A stretch of DNA of 64,000 bases, from assembly GCA_946811185.2 (NCBI GenBank), contig OX328106.1, forward strand, positions 43,970,311 through 44,034,310, read 5' to 3'. The notes beneath the pieces were generated by a model. The model saw nothing but the letters and a program-made list of their open reading frames with translations, searched no databases and was not told the DNA's origin. Position numbers and translations under genes: made by a program. Origin of the DNA: Hippopus hippopus. Its lineage: Eukaryota; Mollusca; Bivalvia; Cardiida; Cardiidae. This document shows, piece by piece, positions 29,826 to 40,245 of this stretch. The number at the start of each line of letters is the position of its first letter. Position 1 is the stretch's first letter.

Positions 29826-30240
29826 AAAGATTAGATATTAGTCCAAACCGTCGCTGGAAAGGGAGCAGCTGCTGCTAAAATTACTTACTCTCTTCATTTT
29901 ATCCCTGTCGACATGTTGGGCAGCAACAAAGGACCTCCACTGCTATCGATTCCTGGCCACCTTTGCTATTCCCCAGCTATATTCCAGGTTCTTCATTTGA
30001 ACCTCCATCGTCAGGCGCCATCTACCTTTGGGACTTCCAATATCCCCTTTCAAATAATGGTGTGTCTGATAAAATGCGTTCACATACAGCAGTTGAGTAA
30101 CGCTTAAAAAAATTAGATTACCAGTTTGTACAAGAAAAGGATTATCCTATATCGTATTTAATTGTGTGAATAAACGCCCCGGGGTATCCATTAGCGGCAG
30201 CCCGGCTTGTATTTTGGTGTTATAAATGTACCCGCAAATA
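29826..30240. other. Host DNA, nothing recognised
   Basis: A 64-codon open frame at 29913-30107 has no recognisable features. Confidence 0.5.
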
Positions 30241-30244
30241 GGCT

Positions 30245-30560
30245 TGAATGATTGATTGATTGATTGTTTGGTGTTTAACGCCATTTTCAACATTAGTTCA
30301 GTTATATCGCGGCGGCCAGTGCACCTATCCATGCCTTGCTGGAGACTCTTTTACCAGTACTCCGCACAATTTTCTTTCCAAGCCATTGGTTGCTTTCCCT
30401 AATAACCATCATCAAAACAATGATCAGCGGTGGAACAGGTATGAATCCTGTCGCAATGACTATTATCAATTCTCGGAAAGAGATTGGCCGAGCCAGGGAT
30501 CGAACCCACAACCCCCTGTTCTCAAGTCCTGTACGCTACCGACTGAGCTATAGGGGCTCG
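30245..30560 (-). repeat. tRNA-derived SINE, full length, minus strand
   Basis: Begins with the tail GATTGATTGATTGATTGTTT and core TGGTGTTTAACGCCATTTTC, and ends with the inverse head (GAGCCAGGGATCGAACCCAC...GACTGAGCTATAGGGGCTCG). Same family as 26137-26450. Confidence 0.88.
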
Positions 30561-30744
30561 GCAAATAATAGACTTTAAGGGGCTCGCCGAATAAACATGT
30601 ACACATTATTGATCTGTCCACATGAACTATTTATTCATCGAGTATATCAATATAGCAAGAAGGAGGTCAAAAGCCAGAGCATTAGGGCACGCCGACAAAA
30701 CATCTTTGAGGGTAGTTTTCGTGAGTTGTAGACCAGGATAAGCC

Positions 30745-30995
30745 ATGTTCTGGCAAAACGGGGCTTAATACATTTCCGTGATGTGCCATACCGAGCAAGA
30801 CATCACATGATTATGGATCCATAAAATCCATTTTATCCAACAATCGACTTTTTCTTGAGGTAGACTGATCCTTTGACATGCAGAAAACTGACTGATAGCA
30901 AAAAGTTTCGACCTTGGTCAGCCTGCGCGGACTGCGCAGGCTGACCTGGTCGAAACTTTTTGCAGATGCATTAAGCCCATTTTCACAGAGCATAG
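30745..30995. repeat. Palindromic repeat, family A
   Basis: Stem GTCAGCCTGCGCGGACTGCG...CAGGCTGACC near 30918; flanks ATGGATCCATAAAATCCATT and TTGCAGATGCATTAAGCCC. Confidence 0.85.
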
Positions 30996-31019
30996 CTCAT
31001 ACTATTTTTCTTTTCATTT

Positions 31020-32440
31020 AAATTCGTCTGCGAACGGGTAAACTCGTTATCAGATATTCGAAAGTAGATAAGTCCATAATCAAAGCATTTGCAGACCATT
31101 TGTAAAGGTGACTCAAACAATGAATTATGTCATTGAAAGGGCTAAAAATATTGTAGGAGGAGAAAATACTGCTTTTCACGATGGTTACCAAGATATTGTC
31201 AACAGCCTTCTCTCTCAGGGTCATTAGAACTGGGGATTTGATCGTTACAGGGTTAATAATAATAACAATAATGATAATAATAATAATAATGTTATAAAAA
31301 AGAAATATTTATTATCCATTAAAGTCAAGGTCGTTTAATGTTTTACCCATTTTCATTAATACGTATTTGTAAGTATTACAGTAATGCAACTTACATTTTA
31401 TTCCATAAATCTAATGATATCGTATTGTGTTGTTTATTCATTTTCCTCGTTTAAAAAATTCATGGATTAAGTTAACAGTAATAGAATTCATACCTTATTC
31501 ATTTTCATGGCCTCGAACGATTCATAGATAAATATTACAGTAATACACAGGTGTGGTAACGCTGAAAAGAGGCTCGTTTTGCTCTCTATAAACAATTTAT
31601 CGCATGTCGAGTCTGGTAAAATCGTTAATGTAACAACTGTTCTGCATTGGGCCTTCACCTGCCATACTAGACTGCGAATGTTTTACAACGTAGAGTGTAG
31701 AAAAAGATCAGCCTGCACATACGTGCAGTCTGATCTTTGTCTACTCTCTCCGCTGCTTCTCTGTAAATGGTTCGAGTCATATAACCTGAATTGGATGTCA
31801 ACAGCTTTGGCGGATTCTGTTGTCGAGATAGTGAAAAAGATGGATTCGGCAGGACAAGGGTTGAAATGCTCCAGAGTTCTTCATATCTATTTCCTTGTAT
31901 TATACGCTTATTATCTTTGCTTTCCCGTCCCTCTTTCTCAGTCAAAAGACTTGTCTATCTGTCTGCCTGCCTATTTCGGTTTCGGTCCAGGCCGTTCTCT
32001 TAACTTGTTGCTTCTGTAAATGCTTGAACATTACATGTATGTTGTGGACGGTATAATGTGGGACTTGAATCATGCGGCTCATGGATCGCAGTAGTCAAAA
32101 AGTAATCCTGTTTGAAAATTTGATAATTATCAAGCACTACTGCTACCTCATTGCGTCAGAAAAGGTGAAAGGACAGGTCTAAAATGTGCTTGTAATATTG
32201 AGTTGATGAATTCTTAACAGAGTGAGGGCCAGTGACCTTACTATTTCTTTGGGGACTCTTTAGTTTCAGGGAAAATGTTCTACAACTAGAGAAGTCTCTT
32301 TCAATCCGATGTATCGAAGGCAGTTGGGTTTGTGGAGCAATAACAAAAACTAAATCATCGCTCTCGATGCCACTTTTTCTGCGCTGTACTCTCTAAACGC
32401 AGAGACACTCGCGAAAAAGTAAGATGTAGCTGTACTTTAA
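31020..32440. other. Host DNA with degraded repeats
   Basis: A degenerate family B copy lies at 31060-31255, an AAT-type microsatellite at 31254-31290 and a family C hairpin at 31689-31750 (AAGATCAGCCTGCACATACG with inverse complement). A 146-codon frame through the hairpin is not supported as a gene. Confidence 0.6.
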
Positions 32441-32447
32441 ATATATG

Positions 32448-32715
32448 AGCCATGCTCTGTGAAAAGGGGGCTAAATGCATCTGCAGAAACTATCGACCCA
32501 TGTCAGCCTGCGCACTACGCGCAGGCTGACATGGGTCGAAAATCTTCTCTAATTGTAGATTTTCTGAGTGTCCAAGGACCATTTTACCTCTTTATCCAGT
32601 AAATTTACAGACTGAATGAATTTTATGGATCCCTAACTATGTGATGTCTTGCTTGGTACAATGCATAACGAAGATGCACTAAGCCCCCCCCCCCCCTTTT
32701 CACAGAGCATTGCTC
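32448..32715. repeat. Palindromic repeat, family A
   Basis: ATGAGCCATGCTCTGTGAAA to TTTTCACAGAGCATTGCTCA, so the whole element is terminally inverted. The core stem is CATGTCAGCCTGCGCACTAC and its complement. Confidence 0.88.
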
Positions 32716-32889
32716 AATTATATTTCTGTTGGAAGCAGAGAATTATTCAGTTCGAATGAAAGTCTTACTGTACCACTTCCCCTGTGGAGAATAGCAGTGC
32801 TTGTTTTATAGTATCTTATTCATATTCGGTAAATTCGCGTAGAGCTACTTCAATAGAACTTGTTCAAAGCATACAACGACAACTTATAT

Positions 32890-33290
32890 GAATCATGCTG
32901 TGTAAAAAGGGGGCTTAATCATCTGCGAAAAGGTATCGACCCAGGTCAGCCTGCGCAATTCGCGCAGGCTGACCTGAGCCGATACTTTTTGCTGTCAGTA
33001 ATGTTTCTGCATCTCGAAAGGACTGTTCTACTTCCAAATTCAGTCATTTGTTTGATAAAATGGATTTTATTGATCCATAATTATGTGATGACTTGCTTGG
33101 TAAAATGCACCACGGAGATGCGTTGAACCCCCTCTTTTCCACAGAGTGCATGTCGAAAGGACTATTCTACCTCAAGATTCAGTAATTTGTTTGACAAAAT
33201 GGACTCTATGGATCCATAACTTTGTGATGACTTGCTTGGTAAAATCCTAACGGAGATGCATTGAAACCTTCTCCCCCTTTTTCCACAGAT
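32890..33290. repeat. Palindromic repeat, family A, with a partial second copy
   Basis: The stem CAGGTCAGCCTGCGCAATTC and complement lie at about 32942. A partial right half is repeated at about 33155-33290 (ATTCTACCTCAAGATTCAGT, ATGGATCCATAACTTTGTGA), suggesting tandem duplication of one arm. Confidence 0.75.
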
Positions 33291-33371
33291 ATTGGTTACC
33301 TCCCGTTATACAGTGTATCTATATATGTGCAACGGGGAACCAGTTTATTTTTTTCAGAGTATGACTCATAT

Positions 33372-33640
33372 GAGCCATGCTACGGCAAAAGGGGGCTTAA
33401 TGCATCTCCGTGATACATGGTACCAGCCCAAGTCATCACATAATTATGGATCTATAAGAGCCACTTTTTTAAATAATCAACTTAATCATGAGGTAAACTG
33501 GTCCTTTGACAAACAGAAAATTGACCAATAGCGAAAAGTTTCGGCCAAGGTCAGCCTGCGCGGACTGCGTAAGCTGACCTGGGTCGATACTTTTAGCAGA
33601 TGCATTAAGCCCCCTTTTCACAGAGTATGACTCATATCTT
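33372..33640. repeat. Palindromic repeat, family A
   Basis: ATGAGCCATGCTACGGCAAA, CATAATTATGGATCTATAAG, the stem GTCAGCCTGCGCGGACTGCG...AAGCTGACCT and TTTTCACAGAGTATGACTCA. Confidence 0.85.
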
Positions 33641-35215
33641 TTCGACAGCATGATTATTTTACAATGTATTTAACGTTGTCTCAGTATCCCAACCTCTCCT
33701 ATTGGCGCATCTGATGTTCCATTCGATTGTTCCCAGCTATACAAAATTCCTATGAAGCAAATGGAAAGATTAGTGTGAATTATTGCCACAGACGGAAGAT
33801 AAAACCTCTCCATGAGCTTGACAAATTATCTATTTTAAAATTATTTCCCAAAGGTTGACTATCATAACTCATATATTCACCCTGTTCTAGACGAAGACCA
33901 ATAATACTGCCCCTCCAGTGTACGACTTTGAAAACGATGTGGGAAAAGGAGCAATTGCTCAGTGTGAGCAATTGCTCCTTTTCCCACACTGTTTTCAGTT
34001 CCAGCGAACCATTCTTTTGGCTCATTGTACTTGTATGTCAATTTATTTTTATTCAATTTTCTTACTTCCTTTACTGGTGTGTCTTAACCAATTACTTGAC
34101 AGGTTATCTTTTTAGACATAGCCAACCAATACTGCTGTAAGTGACACAAAAACAAACAAAAATGAGTAAGTGAAAATTTCTATTTGAATAGTATAGAGAA
34201 CATGAATGGATAACGATCAATTGCTTCTTTTAGAGCAATTGATCCTTTACCTACAATGTTTTGAAAAGGTTGTCTAAGGCAGGATTGTTAAGGATGTATC
34301 CTTACTGTCAAAGGATAGATCAAGCGATGATGGATCGAACTTTTAACCTTCTCCTGCCGTTGGCGACCGAATATGTATTTTGCGGAGAGTGTAAAGCAAG
34401 ATCAGCCTGCAAATACGTGCAGTCTGATCTTGCTCTACACTCTCCGCCGCTCTATCAGTAGTTTTTGTCATATAAACCCAGCTCAATGCCAATGAGTCTA
34501 TTCATGTAATCGTCAAAAAATTAAATTCGGCAGGATAAGGGTTAACGTACAATCCTGAATTTATACAACTCTGAAGAGTAAAGATTTTGAAAACATTTTA
34601 GGAAGCCAGCATTTTCTCCTTTCCTAAAACGTCTTCTAATATTTAAAAAGACAAGTCTATTTATTTGAGCCACGCTGAATTTGTCGTCTGCAGATGCTTT
34701 CAATTTGAACAAGTCTAATTGTTATTGTCGTGTAATGGATGGCCAAACCGATTTGCATTGTAACGTACAATGGTGCACTTTATTCTGTAACGTGTGAACC
34801 TTGTTATTTCTCAGGTTACACTCTGTCGCCTGCACTAACAATTTAAATGTATTAATGCTATTGAAATTAAATACGCTTTTCGTGTGTTATAATGCCATAA
34901 CGGTGATCTTGTTATTAATGAAATAGGAAACTGAACAATTGAACTTATGTAACATTAAAACACGTTACTCAAATGCGTTGCTAGCCCGTCAAGATAATTA
35001 AGGTAACAGTAAGCAACGATCTGGCAAAAGGGGTGTCTATTTTTAGAAATGTTATGGGTAAAGAAATGTCGTAATTTAAGCTGGGGGGAATTATTTCCCC
35101 GTCACAGTGAATATTTTCCTCCTGCCGAAAATCTGGAACTACTTTTTTAAGTTTTTTAAGTTTTTAAGTTTTTAAAGTGGCATTCGTTGACAAAATAATC
35201 AGAGGAAATATATAA
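33641..35215. other. Host DNA with several small hairpin repeats
   Basis: Hairpins are AAGGAGCAATTGCTCAGTGT...CAATTGCTCCTTTTCC at 33950-33985, TCAATTGCTTCTTTTAGAGC at about 34209 and a family C copy at 34390-34447. A degenerate family B copy spans 34560-34720. No coding region is supported. Confidence 0.6.
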
Positions 35216-35218
35216 TTT

Positions 35219-35375
35219 ATTTCATCAGCTTGTGGTTAATATGGGGAAATATTTGCCTCAAAAGGGAAAGGTCCGCGAAAATAACTCGTGCCTTACGGCA
35301 CGAGTTATTTTCGCGGACCTTTCCCTTTTGAGGCAAATATTTCCCCATATTAACCACAAGCTGATGAAATAAACT
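35219..35375. repeat. Long near-perfect hairpin (about 75-bp arms)
   Basis: The arms run ATTTCATCAGCTTGTGGTTA ... AATAACTCGTGCC and back GGCACGAGTTATTTTCGCGG ... ACCACAAGCTGATGAAATAA, with almost no loop (TTAC). Complementarity looks essentially complete. Confidence 0.9.
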
Positions 35376-35612
35376 CTATTTAATGCATTACCGTGATGCA
35401 TGATACCAAGCAAGTCATCACATAATTATGGATCCATAAAATCCCTTTTCAATAACAATGACTGAATCTTGAGTTAGAATGGTCATTGAACCTAAATTGA
35501 CCGATAGCAAAACGTTGCGACCCAGGTGAGCCTGCGCAGGCTGCACAGACTGACCTGAATCGATACTTTTTGCAGACGCATTAAGCCCCCTTTTAACAGA
35601 ACATGACCCTAG
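35376..35612. repeat. Palindromic repeat, family A, left half adjoining hairpin
   Basis: CTATTTAATGCATTACCGTG, ATTATGGATCCATAAAATCC, the stem AGCCTGCGCAGGCT and CATTAAGCCCCCTTTTAACA. It starts immediately at the end of the long hairpin, which may have inserted into it. Confidence 0.75.
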
Positions 35613-35893
35613 TGTTTTGAAATCGCAAATAATCCAGTCTCATAGCATTTTTTTTGTATAAGGCGACAGCCATTGATTTAGATAGTCCAGTTATCAGGAT
35701 TGAAAAATATGGCTGGTACTGGAAATAAATGAATACTATTTCATTGAGAAAAAAATGGAGCCCTTCTATTTGGTTCATGATAAGAAAGTCAAAATTCGTT
35801 ACATTTCTGTGACACAAGCAACTGAAATTAGCTAATATTTTAACTGATATTCGATACCATTTTCACCTTGGAAAGGAAGTAGACCAAAACTAG

Positions 35894-35899
35894 TGCGGT
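35894..35899. repeat. Target site duplication of element 2, left
   Basis: TGCGGT lies directly before AGTAGTAAAGG and is repeated exactly at 51229-51234. Confidence 0.95.
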
Positions 35900-35908
35900 A
35901 GTAGTAAA

Positions 35909-35962
35909 GGAAGAGAGAATACGGACACACCTGGGCCTGGGTGTGTCCGTATTCTCTCTTCC
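35909..35962. repeat. Terminal hairpin, left end of element 2
   Basis: The arms GGAAGAGAGAATACGGACAC(ACC) at 35909-35931 and their complement at 35940-35962 are perfect over 23 bp, with an 8-nt loop TGGGCCTG. It starts nine bases inside the terminus, so the end of a single strand could fold back. Confidence 0.9.
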
Positions 35963-36089
35963 CTGAGTGCCCTATATCACCGTCCCTGACAAAAATGTGG
36001 GCTAATTTGCCCTCCGAAGGTCCGAAAAGTTGCGAGTAAGCGATAAAGTCCGAGATTCCGCATGAAAATGTTACTATAAATAGAATCAT

Positions 36090-36320
36090 AGCATTCAAAA
36101 TGGCGGCCGTGCGGAGGATACTCTGGGGATGTGTCCCTATTTGCTGTCCCCGAAAGATTTTTTTTTTATTTTGTCCCTAGGCTCTCTTCCCTGAGCGGGA
36201 TTTAGCATTCAAAATGGCGGCCGTGCGGAGGACACTCTGGGGATGTGTCCCTATTTGCTGTCCCCGAAAGATTTTTTTTTATTTTGTCCCTAGCTCTCTA
36301 CCCTGAGAGGGATTTAGCAT
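36090..36320. repeat. Two direct repeats of about 110 bp, left arm
   Basis: Each copy has ATTCAAAATGGCGGCCGTGC, CTCTGGGGATGTGTCCCTAT, TTGCTGTCCCCGAAAGATTT and TTTGTCCCTAG. The second copy is followed by a partial third head (ATTCAAAGTGCAGGCC). ATGGCGGC matches a YY1-type site. Confidence 0.85.
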
Positions 36321-36339
36321 TCAAAGTGCAGGCCTTATG

Positions 36340-37135
36340 ACTGTCAGGTTGGGTAAAAATGGTCAGATCACTGAGTTGGACTTAGTTTTTTTCACCCTAT
36401 GGATGATTTTTTCTCTTTCTAATTGCCTGACCATCGAGTTGGACTTAGACTTTTTTCTGCATCTCTATGAATGATTTTCTTTCTAAAAAGCCTGACCATT
36501 GAGTTGGACTTAGTTTTTTCTGCACCTATGAATGATTTTCTTTCTAAAAGCCTGATCATTGAGTTGGACTTAGACTTTTTTCTGCATCTCTATGAATGAT
36601 TTTCTTTCTAAAAGCCTGACCATTGAGTTGGACTTAGTTTTTTCTGCACCTATGAATGATTTTCTTTCTAAAAGCCTGATCATTGAGTTGGACTTAGTTT
36701 TTTCACCCTATGAATGATTTTCTCTCTCTAAAAGGAATTTATCCCTATATCAGTGAGTTGTACTTAGTTTTTTCCCCTATGGATGATTTCTCTAAAAGAT
36801 TGAGCGCTGAGTTGGACTTAGTCTTTTTTTACCCTATGTATGATTTTTTCTCTCTAAAAGGAAATTTATCCTATATCACTGGGTTGGACTTAGACTTTTT
36901 TCTGCATCTCTATGAATGATTTTTTTCTTTTCTAAAAGGAAATTTATCTTATATCACTGAGTTGGTCTTAGCTTTTTTTCCCTATGAATGATTTTCTCTC
37001 TTTCTAAAAGGTTGACCATTGAGTTGGACTTAGTCTTTTTACATCTCTATGAATGATTTTTTCTTTCTAAAAGACTGATCACTGGGTTGGATTTAGTCTT
37101 TTTCTGCATCTATGAATGATTCTTACTCTTTGGAG
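36340..37135. repeat. 60-bp tandem repeat array, left arm
   Basis: About 13 imperfect units contain GAGTTGGACTTAGTTTTTTC, CCTATGAATGATTTT and CTTTCTAAAAGCCTGA. It is the inverse complement of 50000-50765. Short open frames across it are identical in both arms and are not considered genes. Confidence 0.9.
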
Positions 37136-37204
37136 TGTAACTCTCTGGAGTATAACTCTTTTGGAACGTGTCTGTTCTAAAAGAAAGATAGAACTTTCGT
37201 GGTA

Positions 37205-37576
37205 GATGGTTAGTCCTGAAAAGGACTGTTGGGTTAGCTCTGAAAAGAGCTGTGACAATTTGAAGAAATGACAACTTGAAGATAGAACTTTCGTCTGACA
37301 GCTTGAAGGTAGAACTTTCGTCTGACATCTTGAAGATAGAACTTTCGTGGTAGATGGTTAGTCCTGAAAAGGACTGTTGGGTTAGCTCTGAAAAGAGCTG
37401 TGACAATTTGAAGAAATGACAACTTGAAGATAGAACTTTCGTCTAACAGCTTGAAGGTAGAACTTTCGTCTGACAATTTGAAGAAATGACAATTTGAAGA
37501 AAAGATAGAACTTACGTCTGACAATTTGAAGAAAGGTAGATCTTCCGTGGTAGATGGTTAGCCCTGAAAAGGGCTG
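37205..37576 (-). terminator. Cluster of five histone-type 3' stem-loops, left arm
   Basis: Read on the minus strand, five 16-nt hairpins with a UUUC loop lie at 37560-37575 (stem AGCCCU/AGGGCU), 37384-37399 and 37236-37251 (AGCUCU/AGAGCU), and 37360-37375 and 37212-37227 (AGUCCU/AGGACU). Each is followed by AACC. The first lies 45 nt after the stop of the 37620-37835 gene. The purine-rich CGAAAG about 15 nt downstream resembles the position of a histone downstream element. Confidence 0.8.
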
Positions 37577-37619
37577 TTGGGGTGTCCCTAAAAGGGAGCT
37601 GGTTTTGGAGGTTGTGTTT

Positions 37620-37835
37620 TTAAGCACAACCTCCAACCTTTCTGCAGGCTGGACAGCTACTCGCAGCCCGCCTCTTTAGCCTCTTCAACTCCTGTTCATC
37701 CAGTCCAAAGTCCAAAGAGAACGAAGGCTCAGCGTCTTCGTTCCAATCTTCGGTAGAAGCCACTACGAACTCCTTCTTCTTCTTGTCGTCCATCTTTTTT
37801 CTGGATGATAGCTGCGCAAGCTCGCTAAAGCTCAT
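37620..37835 (-). CDS. Small acidic/basic protein with C-terminal CPAC motif, left-arm copy
   Basis: This 71-residue ORF starts MSFSELAQLSSRKKMDDKKK, has an acidic middle (TEDWNEDAEPSFSLDFGLDE) and ends in a basic segment with SCPACRKVGGCA. It is nearly identical to residues 8-78 of the right-arm gene at 49270. The longer start used there is ATT here, so the first seven residues are lost in the left copy. The Cys motif could bind zinc together with a partner; no family is recognised. Confidence 0.75.
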   Translation of the reverse strand: MSFSELAQLSSRKKMDDKKKKEFVVASTEDWNEDAEPSFSLDFGLDEQELKRLKRRAASSCPACRKVGGCA

Positions 37836-37879
37836 ATCTCTTAAAGCACACTCAATATTGTCTACAAGTCGAAGAGAAT

Positions 37880-38000
37880 GAACGATGTGCGGGAAATGAC
37901 GCTGGGTTTTATAGGTTTTCAGACGGATTGAACTAGTTGACCCATGACGTCATTTTCTCCTATGTTTTTCCCGCGTCGGCGTTTCATGCTGTTTTTTGGC
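37880..38000 (-). promoter_or_regulatory. Cassette promoter P1 (minus strand)
   Basis: On the minus strand: GCCGACGCGGGAAAAACATA, then a CRE-type TGACGTCA (37945-37952) and a TATAAAA box (37907-37913) about 70 bp upstream of the small gene. The same module recurs at 39615, 47650 and 49138. Confidence 0.8.
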
Positions 38001-38299
38001 TCCAAAAATTAATGTTAGCCAATCAGAATCAGCGTTTTATTTCTAATACTAAATGTTTTATTTTTTGACCAACCCGTGGGTTTGTTACATTTTTTCTTGT
38101 TCTGGGGATTTTATTGTTGCCCAATCCATGGGTTTGTTACATTTTCTTGTTCGGGTTAGAAAAACTAGAGTTTAACTAACAGTTATGAGACGTTGTATGG
38201 GAAAAATGTAGACAGAACAAAGTCTTTTGGGGAAAAAACAGAATGAAGAACTCTATTGTTTTTTGAACTTTTATTTATTGAACTTTTATTTACTGAACA

Positions 38300-38690
38300 G
38301 AACTAAACATTGAAACATTTTTTTTGCAATGCATCATAAAAAAATTTCTTGACAATGAAAAAAATTTCTTGACAATGAAAAAAAATCACAAGCAAACATT
38401 TTTTGCAATGCATCATAAAAAAATTTCTTGACAATGAAAAACACATTTTCTTAACAATGAAAAAAATCACAAGCAAACATTTTTTTGCAATGCATCATAA
38501 AAAATTTCTTGACAATGAAAAAATATTTTCTTACCAATGAAAAAATCGCACTGAAATATTTTTTCACAATGAATTATTCACAACGAATTAATCGCAATGA
38601 ATTAATCACAATGAATTATTTTTCGCAATGATTTATTTACAATGAATTAATCGCAAAAAACAGTATATAACAAATTTTATGCAATGTAAA
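38300..38690. repeat. AT-rich tandem array, left inner TIR
   Basis: Repeated GCAATGCATCATAAAAAAAT and TTTCTTGACAATGAAAAAAA units, then CAATGAATTA(A/T)TCGCAA units. The array reappears inverted at 46165-46545. Between 38001 and 38300 lie conserved TIR sequences (CAACCCGTGGGTTTGTTACA) without a gene. Confidence 0.85.
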
Positions 38691-38721
38691 TTCGCAAACA
38701 CCACAAGTTTCACATTTGTTT

Positions 38722-39384
38722 TTATATTCCTACCGTTTTGTTGTTTTTTCTTGGTTGTTTTCGTTCTGTCTTTGGTTTTTTCGGGATCTTGAAATCAACG
38801 TGATTGTCAATGTTTTTCCCGTATTTGCCCTGCCCTGTCAATATTGGTATAGTTGGTTTTTGATCAACTCGCTGCTTCTTGTGGAGATGGTTACCATCTT
38901 CCTCAGATTTCCGCTTTGTTGTTTTTCTTGGTTGTTTTTCCTTTGGTTGATTTTTCTTTGGTTGATTTTTCTTCACAACACTTACGATAGAGTCCACTAA
39001 GTTGTGAAGATTGGATTTATCAAACTCGAACTCCACAGGAATCTTCACAGGAGTTGTTGAAATGAGCTGATCCTGTTGACGTAGTACCTCGATATTTCTA
39101 CTGAGCTGATCAGTACTTGCGGTTAAAGTTTTAATTTCCTCCAAATGTCTGTTTAAAGTCTCCAGCTGATCTATGATTCGGATCATCATGCTATCTTGTT
39201 TCAAATTTAGCTGCTTTACCTCTTCATAAATGTTATCAAACACTGTCGCTGGAATGATGGTTGTCGAATTTAACTCCGGTGGTGGATTGATAATTGTCGA
39301 ATTCATAACTGATGAAAGAACGTCTCCATTGTTTTCCACTGATGGAAAATCGTCCAAGCTGATTTCATCTAAGTTGTGCTTCAT
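38722..39384 (-). CDS. Coiled-coil protein with basic C-terminus
   Basis: This 220-residue protein counts from the ATG at 39384; the frame is open further upstream but only from a GTG. An acidic N-terminus is followed by a coiled coil (residues about 60-115, EEVKQLNLKQDSMMIRIIDQ) and then a long Lys/Arg/Gln/Pro-rich tail. The tail has tandem KNQPK units and nuclear-localisation-like KKQRVDQK and KKPKTERKQPRK. The layout suggests a nuclear DNA-binding or terminal-protein-like role, but no family is recognised. Its promoter and leader are homologous to those of the 47028 gene on the right arm. Confidence 0.75.
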   Translation of the reverse strand: MKHNLDEISLDDFPSVENNGDVLSSVMNSTIINPPPELNSTTIIPATVFDNIYEEVKQLNLKQDSMMIRIIDQLETLNRHLEEIKTLTASTDQLSRNIEVLRQQDQLISTTPVKIPVEFEFDKSNLHNLVDSIVSVVKKNQPKKNQPKEKQPRKTTKRKSEEDGNHLHKKQRVDQKPTIPILTGQGKYGKNIDNHVDFKIPKKPKTERKQPRKNNKTVGI

Positions 39385-39535
39385 ATTGTAACTGACTCTG
39401 AATATTGATACTGCTTTCGAAGTGATCGTTAGCTGAGAATCAAAGAAATGGTGAATATATGAAAATAACACCGAGCTTTATACGTTTACAGAGGATTGAA
39501 ATTTTTAAAGAGGGCGGACCTGGCGGAAAACACCG
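39385..39535 (-). promoter_or_regulatory. Promoter P6 and leader of coiled-coil gene
   Basis: The TATA-type TATAAA (minus strand) lies at 39477-39482, within CTGTAAACGTATAAAGCTCG. The leader includes TCAGCTAACGATCACTTCGA. Both are repeated at 46905-47027 upstream of another gene. Confidence 0.7.
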
Positions 39536-39611
39536 GTATTGTACTGTGTGACACCGAATTAGGAGTGGTAAAAAAACACCGATATAACCGTCGATTTGAT
39601 TGCACAATGTT

Positions 39612-39731
39612 AATGAAACGCCGACGCGGGAAAAACATAGGAGAAAATGACATCATGAGTCATCTAGTTCAATCCTTCTGTAAAGCTATAAAGCCCAGCG
39701 ATAATTTACATAAAATCATATTTGTTCCAGA
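39612..39731 (+). promoter_or_regulatory. Cassette promoter P2
   Basis: CGCCGACGCGGGAAAAACAT, TGACATCA (a one-base variant of the CRE in other copies) and CTATAAAGCCCAGCG, 50-60 bp before the zinc-ribbon start. An open frame through the promoter at 39496-39777 is considered a shadow. Confidence 0.75.
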
Positions 39732-39938
39732 ATGGTTCGAATTCTTGTATGCCCTCACTGTGCAAACAGATGTCTGATAGAGTGTGGGAAATGTTTTTCC
39801 ATACTCGAGTATCTTGGTCAGAAGCATAACTGTCCAGATACAGATGAAGGATTTTATGATGATGATGAAGGTTCGACGATTTACTGCGAACATTGTGGAT
39901 GTGAAATCATCCCAGTAGATCGGGCGGTAGAATCGTAG
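39732..39938 (+). CDS. Small zinc-ribbon protein
   Basis: This 68-residue acidic protein has Cys pairs CPHC, CGKC, a CPD turn and CEHCGC, which suggest one or two zinc sites in a ribbon. An acidic patch (DTDEGFYDDDEG) precedes the last pair. It could act in transcription, as zinc ribbons of TFIIS or RNA polymerase subunits do, but that is a guess from composition. It is a stand-alone promoter-gene-stem-loop cassette located in the core rather than in a TIR. Confidence 0.75.
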   Translation: MVRILVCPHCANRCLIECGKCFSILEYLGQKHNCPDTDEGFYDDDEGSTIYCEHCGCEIIPVDRAVES

Positions 39939-39970
39939 AGCTGGATGTCAATGTGAGATCCTTCAAAAAA

Positions 39971-39986
39971 AGCCCTTTTCAGGGCT
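39971..39986 (+). terminator. Histone-type 3' stem-loop
   Basis: AGCCCTTTTCAGGGCT followed by AACCA lies 33 nt after the zinc-ribbon stop. It has a 6-bp stem and UUUC loop; CGAAAG follows about 14 nt downstream. Confidence 0.85.
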
Positions 39987-40092
39987 AACCATTTAGCACG
40001 AAAGATCTTTCTTCTCAAATTGTCAAAAGTAAAAAGACTTACAGTCATAACTAGAAAAAAGTCAAAAGTAAGAAGTAATTATTTTTATATTT

Positions 40093-40098
40093 TTTATT
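40093..40098 (-). terminator. AATAAA poly(A) signal of the zinc-knuckle gene
   Basis: Minus-strand AATAAA about 150 nt after the stop at 40246. No histone-type hairpin is visible on this strand here. Nothing else is evident at 39987-40245. Confidence 0.55.
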
Positions 40099-40245
40099 TC
40101 AAAAAAGAACTTATGTACAATGAAAAAATCAAAATCATGAACTGTAAAGACAAAAAATGAATGAACTGTAAAAGACAAAAATGAATGAAAAAAATCAAGT
40201 CAGTCTTTTTTTGTTTATAATCAATATTGTATTGAAATCTTTTTT

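Larger units (their letters stand above)
35900..38690. repeat. Left terminal inverted repeat of element 2
   Basis: This arm is the inverse complement of 48995-51228 (outer part) and of 46145-46690 (inner part). In order it holds a terminal hairpin, two 110-bp direct repeats, about 13 copies of a 60-bp tandem repeat and five histone-like stem-loops. A small gene with its promoter and an AT-rich tandem array (38300-38690) follow. Confidence 0.92.

Noticed and set aside
31579..32019. 146-codon open frame
   Set aside because: It crosses a family C hairpin, starts in repeat sequence and shows no motif or splice context.
36340..37135. Regularly spaced repeats that could suggest a CRISPR array
   Set aside because: Units are directly tandem without unique spacers and lie in a eukaryotic inverted repeat.
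37110..37636. Overlapping 84-98-codon frames through the stem-loop cluster, mirrored at 49490-50016
   Set aside because: They are repeated translations of the stem-loop and CTTCAAATTGTCA units; the hairpin conservation explains the sequence better than coding.
39496..39777. 93-codon open frame upstream of the zinc-ribbon gene
   Set aside because: It translates the promoter module (CGACGCGGGAAAAACATAGG); the same DNA is non-coding before other cassettes.
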